This document shows positions 29,151 to 39,179 of a DNA stretch of 64,000 bases, in pieces; positions within the stretch are counted from its first letter, which is position 1, and each line of letters begins with the position of its first letter. A program made the translations under genes and the position numbers. This DNA comes from Clostridiaceae bacterium (GTDB taxonomy: Bacteria; Bacillota; Clostridia; Oscillospirales; Butyricicoccaceae), in contig QXXE01000019.1 in assembly GCA_009911355.1 (NCBI GenBank), forward strand, positions 1 through 64,000, in the 5' to 3' direction. The notes under the pieces are model-generated. The model did not search any database. It saw only the letters and a program-made list of their open reading frames with translations, and was not told the origin of the DNA.

Positions 29151-29348
29151 TCATTTCACTGAAACACCATTTTTGATTAAAAAATCAGCTAAATCATTCA
29201 TTGATTCATCATTAAATTCTTCAAAATCATCAAAACTCATTGTACCTATCGCAAATGCTGATTTATCTCTTGTAAGATTAAACGAATAGCAATCACCACC
29301 AACACAAAAATATTGGCAAAGAAGTTCTATGAGTTTATCCTTTCCCAT
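29151..29348 (-). CDS. hypothetical phage protein, 65 aa
   Basis: Acidic small protein with three Cys in the first third. GAAAGGATAAACTCATAGA context gives no family. Start is immediately coupled to the preceding gene's stop. Confidence 0.5.
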   Translation of the reverse strand: MGKDKLIELLCQYFCVGGDCYSFNLTRDKSAFAIGTMSFDDFEEFNDESMNDLADFLIKNGVSVK

Positions 29349-29686
29349 TACTTGTACCTCACATTAATTGAGAGATTTGTAAGTGTAATTTGACGAATCT
29401 CTTCCCATCTATTCTTAAAACGTTCTGGAAATTCTTCTGCTTGAGTCTCTTGTAGAATGTCGATCACACCTAATGTATACGATGGAGTCATTTGTGATGA
29501 AAAATCTGATTCAGGCAAATCAGGAAAACTTAAATTCTTACAAAGAACATTAAAGTTTTCATCCATACGAATACATAAATTTGTCAACCCATTGCTATAT
29601 GTAATCCTATGATCCTTGTTCATATAGAGATATTGCAACAATGTAGATATGTCTCCAAGTGCAAACAAATCATCTTTTGTTCTCAT
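29348..29686 (-). CDS. hypothetical phage protein, 112 aa
   Basis: ATG at 29686 follows directly on the stop of the Cys-rich gene upstream. Helical, mixed-charge protein; no motif recognised. Confidence 0.55.
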   Translation of the reverse strand: MRTKDDLFALGDISTLLQYLYMNKDHRITYSNGLTNLCIRMDENFNVLCKNLSFPDLPESDFSSQMTPSYTLGVIDILQETQAEEFPERFKNRWEEIRQITLTNLSINVRYK

Positions 29687-29865
29687 ACAACACCACATTT
29701 CTTAATAGGATTATAACCAGTACAAATATATATGTTATGCACTACTTTTTGTGCTTCTTCGCACTCATAACAGTTGATACAATAACCACTTACACAATCG
29801 TCATATTTAGCGTTGTCTGTACAATTAGCGCATAGACAACATTCATTCCTATAGGGACATTTCAT
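29683..29865 (-). CDS. Cys-rich small protein, 60 aa
   Basis: Ten or more Cys in 60 residues (CPYRNECCLCANC, CINCYEC), suggesting one or two zinc or iron-sulfur sites. Similar Cys-rich micro-proteins recur across this phage. Function unknown. Confidence 0.6.
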   Translation of the reverse strand: MKCPYRNECCLCANCTDNAKYDDCVSGYCINCYECEEAQKVVHNIYICTGYNPIKKCGVV

Positions 29866-29870
29866 ACTGG

Positions 29871-32800
29871 CTACACTCCTTCAGTGACGTTATCTCTTAC
29901 AAAAGACCATTTTTTCAAGATACACTCATGATCTGTCTGGCTTTGCTGCCAATCACCATTGGCATCCTTAGACCAACGGCCTTCATCAGAACACTCCAAC
30001 GTTTTAATAATGTCTCCAACATTAATAGGTGCTTCGTCATATTTCTTTCGGCGCACTTTAACTACCTCTGTAGAGCCATCACAAAGGCGATACAGTGTTA
30101 ATTTAGGATTCTTATACTTACACTCATATTCCTGCACAAAAGCGTAATCCGGCAGCATATCAGGCATAACAGTCTTGACATAGCCGATGTTATTAAGTTC
30201 ATATTTCAGGCGTTCATTAAATGGAATTTCAACATCATCTAAATCATTCCAGATTTCATTGAGTGCCGTATTATAATCAAACTTTCGATACTGCTTGTCT
30301 GTGGCCTCTGAATACTTCATAATGTAAGAAATAAACTCTTTTGGTGGATTAGTCTTACTAAATTGCGAACGCTCATACAGTTTGTCAAGAATCTCAACAA
30401 ACCTCTTAATTTTGCCAATAGAACCAAAATCATCAAAATAGCCAATCTCAATAAGCGTATTGATTTTTGCACTATTTAGACTCTTTTTCTTTTTAAGTTC
30501 TTTCCAAAGTTCATAAAAATTCTTAAACTTCTTTTTGCCAAGAGAATATAAGTCATTCGCACACCCTTGGCTCAGTCCCTTAATAGACAGCAGCGAAGGA
30601 TAGATAGTGTGATTGTCTGGATCAGCAACAAACTTTCTGTTATCAAGGCCAAACCGAAAATCGCCCTCTCGAATACCAAAGGCTTTATTCATCTCTTGTT
30701 TGAGTTCTGCAACCTTATCTTTCTTTCCCTTATCTGAATATGTCTGAAGAAGAACTTCATAGAACTCATATGGATAGTGGGCTTTGAGATAGGCATTGTA
30801 AAGGCTGTCCAGTGCCATACAATAGGCGTGGGCTGAGTTGAATCCATATCCACAAGAGTCTGAGATGATCTGCCATACCCTTGCACTATCCTCTTCTGCC
30901 TTTTCTGCCGACACGCCCTCATCTTGCATAATCTTATCTCGGAAACCATTAATAAACCGTTCCTTCAGAGGCTTAACCTTTTCAGGGTGTTTTTTTGCAA
31001 TAGCCTTGATAATACCATAGCACTCATCAATAGGGAATCCAGCATAGTTCAGAGTATTCATAGTCTGCTCTTGGTAGAGAATGAAACTCTGCGGTAATTC
31101 CTCTGTCTGAAGAATCTTGTCAAATGCAGGAATATCATAGGAAAAGTCCTCACGATTCTCTAATTTAGAATACATAGACTTAAATGCTGGACGAATAGCT
31201 GCAATAAACGCTGACAACTCAGAAACGTTCTTGGGCTGATACTTCATAGACTTTCTGGTGGTTGAGGCTTTCTCAACCTGATTTACACCCATCGTATATC
31301 CATTGGCGTAAATATTCCATACAGCCTGATCATTTTTGACTAATTCCATAAGCCTATTAACAGTATGTGGTGTAATGCCTATACGCTTATAGATCATATC
31401 AACCAGAAGCACAACATCGACCTTGAGAATATCATTCTTCAAGAACTTATAATTTTCAGCAATCGCACCGTCAATTACAGCGGTCATGTACTCTTTCTTT
31501 GTGGTATCACTCTTACACTTGATTAAACCTATTTCCTCACGAATACTGCCAGCATACAAAAGGTAAGCACATGGAGCCTTTTTCTTGTCAGTAATAATGC
31601 CCTGATACTTTTTGCTTGCGTCAATGTAGGAATGGTATTCTTCATCTACATAATCATAAATGCTAATATCGTCCTTTTCATCATCGTCAGCATATTTCAT
31701 GGCCTCATCATACTTCTCTATCTGCGTAGAAATAGTATTTGCGAGTTCAAAATCCATGTTCTGTGAACGTGCATATAACTTAAACGCACTCTTTTTCTTG
31801 CACGTACCAAAGGCGATCATAGGATAAGCATGATCCTTACCCAAGATTTCTTCCTGCGCCTCCGCTGCAATTTCTGGTGTACCCCAATTCAGGTCAATAT
31901 CAGGTAACGACTTTGTTTCAAGAATACGACTCTTACTGATAAATCGCTCCGGGTACAATTTAATAGGACTCTGGAAACGATCAACCTTTGAGAATCCAAG
32001 GAGAGTATTGGTGAAATAACCAACCGAACTGCCACGGCCTGAGTTTGTCAAAACGCCCCCTTTTTCAATGGCACGTTTCACCATATAATAGTCAATCAGG
32101 AAGTAATCAGACATATTTGTATCCTTAATTACCTGAACTTCTGTCTTTACTCCTTCAAAATACTCATCATACTGTTCTTTAGGAACATCCTTGACATATT
32201 CCTTGAATAACCGTGTAATCAATTTGCTATATTCTTTATTGCGTTCATCCTGTGTCAGTTTTGGAAGTAATACACCATCAATGATGTGTTCACCGTCATA
32301 CAAAGTAGGTAACTTAATGTCCTTGGAGAAAATCGGATTATGTGTTCCATCTGGCAAAACATCATAATCATCAAACGTTAATAATAGATCAGTATTGTCC
32401 ATTGCTTTCTGAATCTGCGCTCTTGTAAATACATCCTGTTTCAGAAAGCGATTCATAGTAGTTTCATCATCGGGGTAATCCATGTACCAACCATCTTCAT
32501 CTTCATATCTGGTTGGATTTGTTGCAAGCATATAATTACGTTCTGCCTCTTGTTCTGGATAAATGAAATGACTATCCATGCCCACAATCATTTCAATACC
32601 ATACTTTTCAGACAATGCCAAAATTCGTTTATTGAGATTGATTTGTGCTTCTGTTTTGTGATACTGAATTTCAAGCATAAAGTTGTCTTTGAAATGTTCG
32701 TGAAGTTTGACAACAATATCTTCAATGTCATCGTAATGCCAGAAAGAATACAAGCAGTAGTAACAAATACATCATCTGCTGGGAGACTCAACAACAATTC

Positions 32801-33154
32801 AGTATCAAGACGAGGACGGAAATAGTATCCATCTTCACTCGCTGTCGATAAAACAGAATTGATTGCTCTACGTCCGTTTTCATTCTTGGCAAGCAGGATA
32901 ATATGAGAATTTGTACGATCCTTTTCATGCCTATCCTTAACCCAATACGCTTCACAACCGAAGATGAATTTCAAATCATACTTCTTAGAAAGTTCATACG
33001 TCTCAAAATAATAGCCTTGAAAACCATGCTCAACGCTCGAAATAACCTTATGACCAAGTTCAACAGCACGTTTTGCGTAATCTTCATTTACGGCAGCAGA
33101 GTCCTTAAAGCCCCAAATATTGCTGTATGATGTATGTCTATGATAATTCTGCAT
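29871..33154 (-). CDS. dnaE: DNA polymerase III alpha subunit (DnaE-like), one frameshift
   Basis: The phage replicative polymerase. The N-terminal PHP domain starts YHRHTSYSN and runs to VFVTTACI, where the frame breaks near 32,745; the other frame continues at FWHYDDIEDIVVKL with the rest of PHP, palm (GRGSSVGYFTN, then PDIDLNWG with catalytic Asp residues), fingers (YQEQTMNTL, SAHAYCMALDSLYNA) and OB domains. One missing base between ATT and CTTTCTGG explains it; the restored protein is about 1,094 residues. No slippery sequence is seen, so a mutation or assembly error is likelier than programmed frameshifting. Confidence 0.9.
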
Positions 33155-33167
33155 CTATTCACCTCTT

Positions 33168-33473
33168 TCAAATCCAGATAATGTCCTTTTCTTCACCAAA
33201 ATAACAACTTCCATACAGAATATGTTCTAATACATTTTTATCAATGTCTCTGTCACACAAAAGGCGACCACATTTGACTCCACGAACACCGTTAAGTAAA
33301 GCATTATGCCAACAAATCTGTGTACCATCTGAAAATAGAACGCATAATTCGTTTTTACTTATTCTTGTTCTATCTACTGTCCCCGGATCACATAACACAA
33401 GTAATGTTTTAATAATGGCTTCTGCTTTTTGTCTGTCGTTTGTAATAATAGCCCAGCTTTTTTCAGCAATCAT
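33168..33473 (-). CDS. hypothetical phage protein, 101 aa
   Basis: Unrecognised. Starts MIAEKSWAIITNDRQKAE and has a conserved-looking GTQICWHNALLNGVRG centre, reminiscent of small phage proteins that process mobile DNA-binding loops, but no family is assigned. Confidence 0.5.
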   Translation of the reverse strand: MIAEKSWAIITNDRQKAEAIIKTLLVLCDPGTVDRTRISKNELCVLFSDGTQICWHNALLNGVRGVKCGRLLCDRDIDKNVLEHILYGSCYFGEEKDIIWI

Positions 33474-33487
33474 ATATCAACACCCAA

Positions 33488-33664
33488 TTATTCTTTTACA
33501 ATAGTCCAATAATCAGCATAGTCCGAGCAAACTTTTATATCCTCATCAAATCCGTCACACGCACCACCAAGGAACAGGTCACAGTCAAAACAAGTGTTTT
33601 TTCTATGCTCAATCGTTGGTTGATTCCATTTCATAGGGCTTTCATTTTTCGTAACTACTTGCAT
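33488..33664 (-). CDS. small Cys-containing protein, 58 aa
   Basis: Short gene with GGAGG 6 nt before the ATG at 33664 (another ATG directly upstream is too close). Contains CFDC and two further Cys (GGACDGF, KVCSDY), a possible zinc site. Fills the gap between the SLOG protein and the preceding gene. Function unknown. Confidence 0.6.
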   Translation of the reverse strand: MQVVTKNESPMKWNQPTIEHRKNTCFDCDLFLGGACDGFDEDIKVCSDYADYWTIVKE

Positions 33665-33683
33665 CATAAACCTCCAAATACAA

Positions 33684-34040
33684 CTAAATATAGTTTTTTA
33701 CTCTTATCTTTAATTTATATCTTTCAGCAGTTTTAATCATATGCTGTGTTCCACGACTCTTGCCATTCCAAAAGGCCACAAGCGCATCTGCGTTTTGAGC
33801 CATCTCTTCATTACGAACAAAACCAGCGGATTTACCAAAGCTGCTCCAATCTGCTGGAAAGCAGAATACCTTATATCCTTTCTCATTAGCATACCGCTTC
33901 CCCAGTAAATCAGCACCTTTTGCCATGCCACAAACAATACCAATTTCACTTGTAATATTTGAAAGCAAATGATCCATAGTCAGCTTCAGAAATTCATAGT
34001 CGCTAAAATCTCTACCTCCAGCTATGATTACTTTGAACAT
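33684..34040 (-). CDS. SLOG-domain protein (DUF2493/YspA-like)
   Basis: A 118-residue Rossmann-like protein with IIAGGRDFSD at the start, GMAKGADLLGKRYA in the middle, then PADWSSFGKSAGFVRN and AFWNGKSRGTQHMI. SLOG domains bind nucleotides or nucleotide-derived ligands; phage versions lie among nucleotide genes. Ligand unknown. Confidence 0.82.
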   Translation of the reverse strand: MFKVIIAGGRDFSDYEFLKLTMDHLLSNITSEIGIVCGMAKGADLLGKRYANEKGYKVFCFPADWSSFGKSAGFVRNEEMAQNADALVAFWNGKSRGTQHMIKTAERYKLKIRVKNYI

Positions 34041-34438
34041 CTTACATAAAGGTCGTAGATTGCAATACCATTTCTTTCAGAGACATGGCATTTCTCATCT
34101 TCAAATTCTTGCAAATACTTTAATGACAACTCCATATTTGCAAACTGATATAGATTTTCATTACTAATACAAAGTGGAGAACCAAAAATCCAATCATCAG
34201 TTCCGCAATGAAACATACCGCCAACCATTGCATTATGCTTAATTCCATTCCAAGGTTTTTTTGAACAAACAGAGTAATATGTATCTTCATCTTTTACACA
34301 AGTCATTACAAAGTAATTTTCTGATACACATTTGACAGTCATAGGATCAGTCCAATTATTAACCAGAATTTCATCACCAACTTTAATGGTATCAAGAATT
34401 TTACGTGTAATGTCTTTGTAATGGACAAAACCGTTCAT
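34028..34438 (-). CDS. hypothetical phage protein, 136 aa
   Basis: ATG at 34438 with AAGGAGG upstream; the open frame further up is antisense to nothing real and is excluded because it overlaps the nuclease gene. Cys- and Trp-containing (MFHCGTDDWIFGSPLC). No family recognised. Confidence 0.55.
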   Translation of the reverse strand: MNGFVHYKDITRKILDTIKVGDEILVNNWTDPMTVKCVSENYFVMTCVKDEDTYYSVCSKKPWNGIKHNAMVGGMFHCGTDDWIFGSPLCISNENLYQFANMELSLKYLQEFEDEKCHVSERNGIAIYDLYVRCSK

Positions 34439-34448
34439 AATAACCTCC

Positions 34449-35570
34449 TTAAAACAAATCAGCATCCTCATCTGCATCTTTCTTCCGTAATTCCCACTGA
34501 TCATTGAACCGTTTAAGATGAACACAAGTTTTTCGGAAATTACAAAGGTTATTGCAGAAGAATGTATCTTCAACCTCTTTACCAGTCTTACTAATCTTTG
34601 TAAACTGTCTTGGAGGCCACTGACTATCATCATCCTTATCAAGAGATTCAAATAAATCGGCGGTTTTATTAACATATTCCAAAGTTTCCCGCTTGAGTTC
34701 ATCAGTAATTTCATACTGGCGAACATATGGCTTGATGGTATACTTTGACTTAATTTCCTCTGGCAAAGAATCCAGAGAATTTTCATCCAATGCTTTCTTG
34801 AGCATGATTTCAATGTCAATCTCATCATAGCCAAGTTCAGTCAAATCACTTTCAATGTGATGTTTTAATTCGCTCACCAACTTGCCACGATTCAAAACTT
34901 TAACAATTTCGGTTTTGGCCTTTGAATTTGCACGTTTCTTACCCATGAATTTGACTTCGCAATACTTCAGCATAATCCACGCCACATCCCGTACTGTATA
35001 TCCATCTGCCTCTTTTGCAAGAGCATAGAGAACAAGTTGCCGCCCGTGATGCAGCAGATCAGCAGCCTTAAAGTCTGTTGATGTTTTCCAATCGTAGATT
35101 GAAATGGTTCCATCATCATTTTCACGAATAAGGTCAATGTAACCCTGAATATACCTATCTTCAGACAAAGGATAAATTATCAGTTGCTCCGTCTGGAACT
35201 TACCCTTTGGAGGCTGAAATGTCTGGCAGAAATGCTTCATATCTGCAATCCAGTTGTTGCGAATAGTATCGTTCCCTTTGAAATCTTTTGGAAACTCAAT
35301 CCCCAGCATATCCAAATCCAAAAGTTCCTGATTTAGAGTATCGGGAAGTTCATCAACCGTTGCTTCTCCATTGATGATTTCCTCCAACTTGTCGTGGATT
35401 TTTGTTCCAAGAACACCATAAATACCGTTTGTACCCTTGTCATGCTCAATATATGACTTAAAAGTTTCATACAAACATTCCTCTATAGTATTACATTTGG
35501 AAATACTGTACACATTTTTATTTGCCTTAAACAATTCTTGTAACCTTGGGTCTTTATCACGCTTTGCCAT
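34449..35570 (-). CDS. PD-(D/E)XK nuclease with probable Fe-S cluster (Cas4/RecB/AddB-like)
   Basis: A 373-residue exonuclease-type protein. The core GYIDLI ... SIYDWKTS ... QLVLYAL near residues 143-185 gives the RecB nuclease motif. One Cys near residue 26 and the C-terminal cluster CNNLCNFRKTC form the four-Cys pattern of iron-sulfur nucleases. Likely DNA end processing for recombination together with the RecA-like ATPase and SSB-like protein. An 18-bp element lies 22 nt upstream. Confidence 0.85.
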   Translation of the reverse strand: MAKRDKDPRLQELFKANKNVYSISKCNTIEECLYETFKSYIEHDKGTNGIYGVLGTKIHDKLEEIINGEATVDELPDTLNQELLDLDMLGIEFPKDFKGNDTIRNNWIADMKHFCQTFQPPKGKFQTEQLIIYPLSEDRYIQGYIDLIRENDDGTISIYDWKTSTDFKAADLLHHGRQLVLYALAKEADGYTVRDVAWIMLKYCEVKFMGKKRANSKAKTEIVKVLNRGKLVSELKHHIESDLTELGYDEIDIEIMLKKALDENSLDSLPEEIKSKYTIKPYVRQYEITDELKRETLEYVNKTADLFESLDKDDDSQWPPRQFTKISKTGKEVEDTFFCNNLCNFRKTCVHLKRFNDQWELRKKDADEDADLF

Positions 35571-35592
35571 TTACATCCTCCCCTGCTGTTTC

Positions 35593-35610
35593 GTTGTATT
35601 TGTTGTTATG
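35593..35610 (-). promoter_or_regulatory. dispersed 18-bp element, site 5 (before the nuclease)
   Basis: CATAACAACAAATACAAC, overlapping the primase stop codon, 22 nt before the nuclease ATG with GGGGAGG between. Confidence 0.8.
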
Positions 35611-36634
35611 AAAGCCAAATAACGTGCTTTTTTATTAGTTCTGTAAATGCAGCTTTCCCCATATCAGATGGGCTTGCTTTGCTTCCTTTTGGCAGAATCT
35701 CATTGTCTTTATCAAATACATACCCTACACTGTTCTTGAACACAGCATTGTTAAGAGCCAATTTTTCAGCCTGTAATCGTATTTGTTCTTCCTCAAGTCC
35801 CTCATCATAGGCCAGAATAATCTTGTTAGTCATAAGAGCCTTAATATGTTTGGCTTGAATTTCACTTACATCACAGCCGCAAGTAGCTAAACCAATACCG
35901 CTCCCCATTGAATGAAGTTGCTGGACAAACTTTTCAGATTCACCAATCACAACTATGTTCTTTTGTTGGATTGTCTCATAGTTATAATGGTATCCGTATA
36001 ATGTGAGGCTGCGTGAACAAGGAATGATAGGCAACCAACGTTCTTCTTTGGCGCACTTACTGTCATTCAACCTACCCATAATCCCACATAATTTACCATC
36101 AAGTGTATATTCTGGAACTGTGATCCGCAAAGTCTCTATGTCAAACCCTACATTAAAATGCTCCTGTGTCTGAAAGTTGATACCGTCTCGAAAGAACATG
36201 AGATTATACTTCCCAGCATATTCATCAAGAATAGAAGTATCGTATGTTTGCATCGAGTATTCAGGCTCTTGAATCTCTTTCATTAATCCTTTATAGAATC
36301 CACCAAAAGGATATTTGACCTTTCTGCTGAACTGACTTTTTTGTAATCCAAGTTCATCTGCAATAAAGTGTAATGCTTCAGGAAAAGTCATATTCTCATA
36401 TTTCATTACAAGAGAATACAGATTTCCATGTGCATTGATAGAAAACCCATCAAACTTTAGCGTATCAAGTTTAAGCCTCATTGCTGTTGGATTATGGCCT
36501 TCGTCACGACTAAACCTGATTTCATTTTTGTGTTGCCTGTATGTGATCTGCGTAAAACCCATACATTCAAGAAGGGTAATACACGCATCTACATTATTTG
36601 TTAAGTAATTCGATAATGATAAGGCATTGACGAT
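35606..36634 (-). CDS. DnaG-like primase, apparent ATC start
   Basis: Makes replication primers. The N-terminal region has the phage DnaG-type pattern ITLLECMGF, RFSRDEGHNPTAM and INAHGNLYSLVM, without classic zinc ligands. The TOPRIM fold shows VVIGESEKF and LAYDEGLEEEQ. The first ATG (36562) would cut off the conserved LLE segment. The frame stays open to ATC at 36634, which has a perfect AAAGGAGGGTGAT 8 nt before it, so ATC initiation giving 342 residues is proposed. Confidence 0.8.
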   Translation of the reverse strand: MVNALSLSNYLTNNVDACITLLECMGFTQITYRQHKNEIRFSRDEGHNPTAMRLKLDTLKFDGFSINAHGNLYSLVMKYENMTFPEALHFIADELGLQKSQFSRKVKYPFGGFYKGLMKEIQEPEYSMQTYDTSILDEYAGKYNLMFFRDGINFQTQEHFNVGFDIETLRITVPEYTLDGKLCGIMGRLNDSKCAKEERWLPIIPCSRSLTLYGYHYNYETIQQKNIVVIGESEKFVQQLHSMGSGIGLATCGCDVSEIQAKHIKALMTNKIILAYDEGLEEEQIRLQAEKLALNNAVFKNSVGYVFDKDNEILPKGSKASPSDMGKAAFTELIKKHVIWLS

Positions 36635-36662
36635 AGTATCACCCTCCTTTCAAATTACTTTT

Positions 36663-37094
36663 TTACTCTAAACAGTAACTATATTGACCAAATTTCAATA
36701 AAGATTGCCAACCCTTACCAACATCAACATATACGGCATCATCGTAATCCTTCGGAATGTCACAGACTGTGTATATATGTCCAGAATAAAGACCGATTCT
36801 GGCATTGGTAATTAAACACCTTACTTTATCGCCAATCTCACGTTTAGATTTTTTGTAACTATTATTATGTGAAATTCTTGTGTTGTTGATATAATTCAGA
36901 ATCTTCTTTGCACAATCAGAACACACTTCCATTCTTTCAAGTAATGTATCATTATCATTGATAAAAGATGACTTTTCATTTGGATTCTGAATACTAACAA
37001 TTTTAGTGTCGCAAGGAGAATCAATGTACATACCGTCTTTCGGTTGATAATCATATAGTTCCTGTCCACATATATCACAAAAATGTTTCAGCAT
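36663..37094 (-). CDS. zinc-ribbon phage protein, 143 aa
   Basis: CDICG at residue 6 and CSDC near 58 give a zinc site; the C-terminal half (KVRCLITNARIGLYSGHIY) is likely an SH3-like beta barrel. Function unknown. Confidence 0.6.
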   Translation of the reverse strand: MLKHFCDICGQELYDYQPKDGMYIDSPCDTKIVSIQNPNEKSSFINDNDTLLERMEVCSDCAKKILNYINNTRISHNNSYKKSKREIGDKVRCLITNARIGLYSGHIYTVCDIPKDYDDAVYVDVGKGWQSLLKFGQYSYCLE

Positions 37095-37102
37095 ATATCC
37101 TC

Positions 37103-37831
37103 CTAATTCTCAAGCCACCTGTTGTCAATGTAATAAAACCCATACACAAGTCCACTAATCAGTAAAATCCAAAAAACCCAAAATACAATCAACTGCCATT
37201 TAACTTCTAAAGAATCAATCGTTTCTTCAATAGAACGATTACAATAAAAGGTTGTATTAGAAATTGTATTATCTGACAAAACTGTGTAAATGGTTCCTTC
37301 ATACTCCAGATCAGAGCCATAATATACATCTCGCAGATGTGAGGTTTGATAAATTGTCGCAACATTATGTTCCGGGAAGTAGTCGATTGTTCCGTATGGA
37401 AATTCTACGCCAAGAAACGAAATGCTATTGACATGGATATAATCTCTATCAATAGTGTCCCACGTCCAGTAATGTTCTGTTGTGGTATAGGTTTGTGTTT
37501 TACCATTGACAGTGCGTGTTTTGGTCACTGTTCTTGTGTGCATAGTATATCGCTCAGTTACTTTTGTCATTGTGGCATACTGGCCTTCAACTTCTGGATA
37601 TGATACTGAACCAACCGCTGCCAAGTTCCCATGAACAAACGCATTACCAATATTTGTTCTCATTCCATACTCAAACAACTCAGAATCATCATTGATTTGT
37701 AATGTCGTATTATACTCTTGATATGAGTTCATCAAGCTATCATTAATTTTGTCTGATAACACGATACCCAAAATCAACATTGCTGCAACAATGACAACAC
37801 TAAATATGGTTTCTCGTTTGGTAATTTTCAT
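37103..37831 (-). CDS. two-helix membrane protein next to LemA, 242 aa
   Basis: Membrane helices at residues 9-27 and about 215-236 enclose a 185-residue extracytoplasmic domain rich in Thr and aromatic residues. The gene follows lemA with a short gap. LemA proteins in bacteria are often paired with membrane partners of this topology, so a complex is plausible. Role in phage biology unknown. Confidence 0.6.
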   Translation of the reverse strand: MKITKRETIFSVVIVAAMLILGIVLSDKINDSLMNSYQEYNTTLQINDDSELFEYGMRTNIGNAFVHGNLAAVGSVSYPEVEGQYATMTKVTERYTMHTRTVTKTRTVNGKTQTYTTTEHYWTWDTIDRDYIHVNSISFLGVEFPYGTIDYFPEHNVATIYQTSHLRDVYYGSDLEYEGTIYTVLSDNTISNTTFYCNRSIEETIDSLEVKWQLIVFWVFWILLISGLVYGFYYIDNRWLEN

Positions 37832-37842
37832 TTGAATGTCCT

Positions 37843-38388
37843 TTAGTCAAATAAATTAGTGGGAGCATCTGAAGAAACATTATAATCAAGGTATTCGTAA
37901 CTAATAACCTCATATCCCAGCATCCCAAGAATCTGTCGGTTCGGGAATTTCCTTACATATTGATTGTAACTTTTAACCCATTTATTGAAGTTGCTACGGT
38001 AATTCGCAATCAAATTTTCAGTAGTCGCCAACTCATTCATCAACTCTCGATAGTTTTCACTACTCTTGAGTTCAGGATATGCCTCTGCAACAGCCTGAAT
38101 CATCGTCTGAATCTCTTGAACACTTTCATCGGAAGAACTACCACGTGCGTTAATAACATCCATCAAAGTCTGATACTCATGTTCATCATATGCCTGAACA
38201 CAATCAACCAGATTAGGAATCAGGTCTGCCCTACGCTTCTCCTGCACCTTAATCTCAGATTGAGCGGTGCTTATCTGTTCCTCCAGTGAAATAGCCTTGT
38301 TCTGAACCCCTTGGAACGAAAAGATACACAGCATCACAACCGCAATTACAACAGCGGCAATAATTAAGGGAAACTTCCAATTCTTCAT
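37843..38388 (-). CDS. lemA: LemA family protein
   Basis: A 181-residue membrane-anchored helical protein: one N-terminal membrane helix (residues 5-24) and a long coiled-coil bundle with EEQISTAQSEI, RRADLIPNLVDCVQAY and the typical C-terminal FNKWVKSYNQYVRKFPNRQILGMLGY. The ATG at 38388 (GGAG 8 nt upstream) is preferred to an upstream GTG inside that site. LemA is a known phage moron-like gene in Firmicutes with no settled function. Confidence 0.9.
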   Translation of the reverse strand: MKNWKFPLIIAAVVIAVVMLCIFSFQGVQNKAISLEEQISTAQSEIKVQEKRRADLIPNLVDCVQAYDEHEYQTLMDVINARGSSSDESVQEIQTMIQAVAEAYPELKSSENYRELMNELATTENLIANYRSNFNKWVKSYNQYVRKFPNRQILGMLGYEVISYEYLDYNVSSDAPTNLFD

Positions 38389-38402
38389 TTCTATCACTCC
38401 TT

Positions 38403-38420
38403 GTTGTATTTCTTGTTATT
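38403..38420 (-). promoter_or_regulatory. dispersed 18-bp element, site 6 (before lemA)
   Basis: AATAACAAGAAATACAAC, 14 nt before the lemA ATG. No -35/-10 boxes adjacent. Confidence 0.85.
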
Positions 38421-38628
38421 TATTTTTAATTAAATCATGATACAGTTCTGCGATTTCTTTCATTTTCTCAGGAGACATATCGGCAAAGGACATTGCACCT
38501 ACATAAACATCACAGCCTATATCATTTGGATTTACCCACTGACTATATCTGGTACAACGAATTTTATTATCATTGCGCCTATTACAATCTGAAAAATTGC
38601 AATGAGAACATAAACAACCTACACTCAT
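38416..38628 (-). CDS. Cys-rich small protein, 70 aa
   Basis: N-terminal CLCSHCNFSDC and two further Cys suggest metal binding; the C-terminus is a charged helix. The start overlaps the sigma factor stop by 4 nt. Confidence 0.6.
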   Translation of the reverse strand: MSVGCLCSHCNFSDCNRRNDNKIRCTRYSQWVNPNDIGCDVYVGAMSFADMSPEKMKEIAELYHDLIKNK

Positions 38629-39161
38629 GCTGCGTATTTCCTCAATCTTTCCCGAATTTTGTTCATTAACTGACCAATACGCTGGCGACTAACACCCATT
38701 TTTTCTGCAATTTCAGCCTGTGTAAATCCATTAGCCAATAACTTGATGACTTCTTGTTCCTGTGGATGATTAATTTGATTACACAAGAAAGATACATAAT
38801 CTGTTTCTACAGTGTCTTTTTCAATGTCTACATCAGCAGGAAACAAATCACCGTATTCTACAACACCATTTCCATCATCAGAAATCATTTGAGTATTCAT
38901 TGATACAAGATTCTGCTCTGGAATAACCATGTATGTTTTATTATGCCGTAATACCGCATTATACTCATTAAGCATGGTAACATATGCAAAAGTTGAAAAC
39001 TGTCCTTTTGTTTCATCAAATGTCATGGCTGCTTTACACAGCCCAATCGCCAAAACGTCATAATATTCGTCAAGATTGATTTTATACTTATGAGCCATTC
39101 CATAAATGAGATTGTGATTTTCTTCTACCATTTTCTGTTGTGTACTTGTTAAATGTTCCAT
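38625..39161 (-). CDS. phage RNA polymerase sigma factor (sigma-70 family)
   Basis: A 178-residue sigma protein with region 2 (LDEYYDVLAIGLCKAAMTFDETKGQFSTFAY) and region 4 helix-turn-helix (GFTQAEIAEKMGVSRQRIGQLM). It could redirect host polymerase to middle or late phage promoters, whose sequence cannot be deduced from this window. It lies directly downstream of the helicase gene. Confidence 0.88.
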   Translation of the reverse strand: MEHLTSTQQKMVEENHNLIYGMAHKYKINLDEYYDVLAIGLCKAAMTFDETKGQFSTFAYVTMLNEYNAVLRHNKTYMVIPEQNLVSMNTQMISDDGNGVVEYGDLFPADVDIEKDTVETDYVSFLCNQINHPQEQEVIKLLANGFTQAEIAEKMGVSRQRIGQLMNKIRERLRKYAA

Positions 39162-39179
39162 TACTTTTACTCCTTATGA

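Noticed and set aside
35606-36660. A frameshift near the start of primase
   Set aside because: On re-reading the sequence the frame is continuous through GAA TGT ATG and stays open to ATC at 36634; no indel is needed.
38625-39161. The 18-bp element as a promoter read by the phage sigma factor
   Set aside because: The motif is too short to hold separate -35 and -10 boxes at normal spacing, and in three places it is the spacer of a standard sigma-70 promoter.
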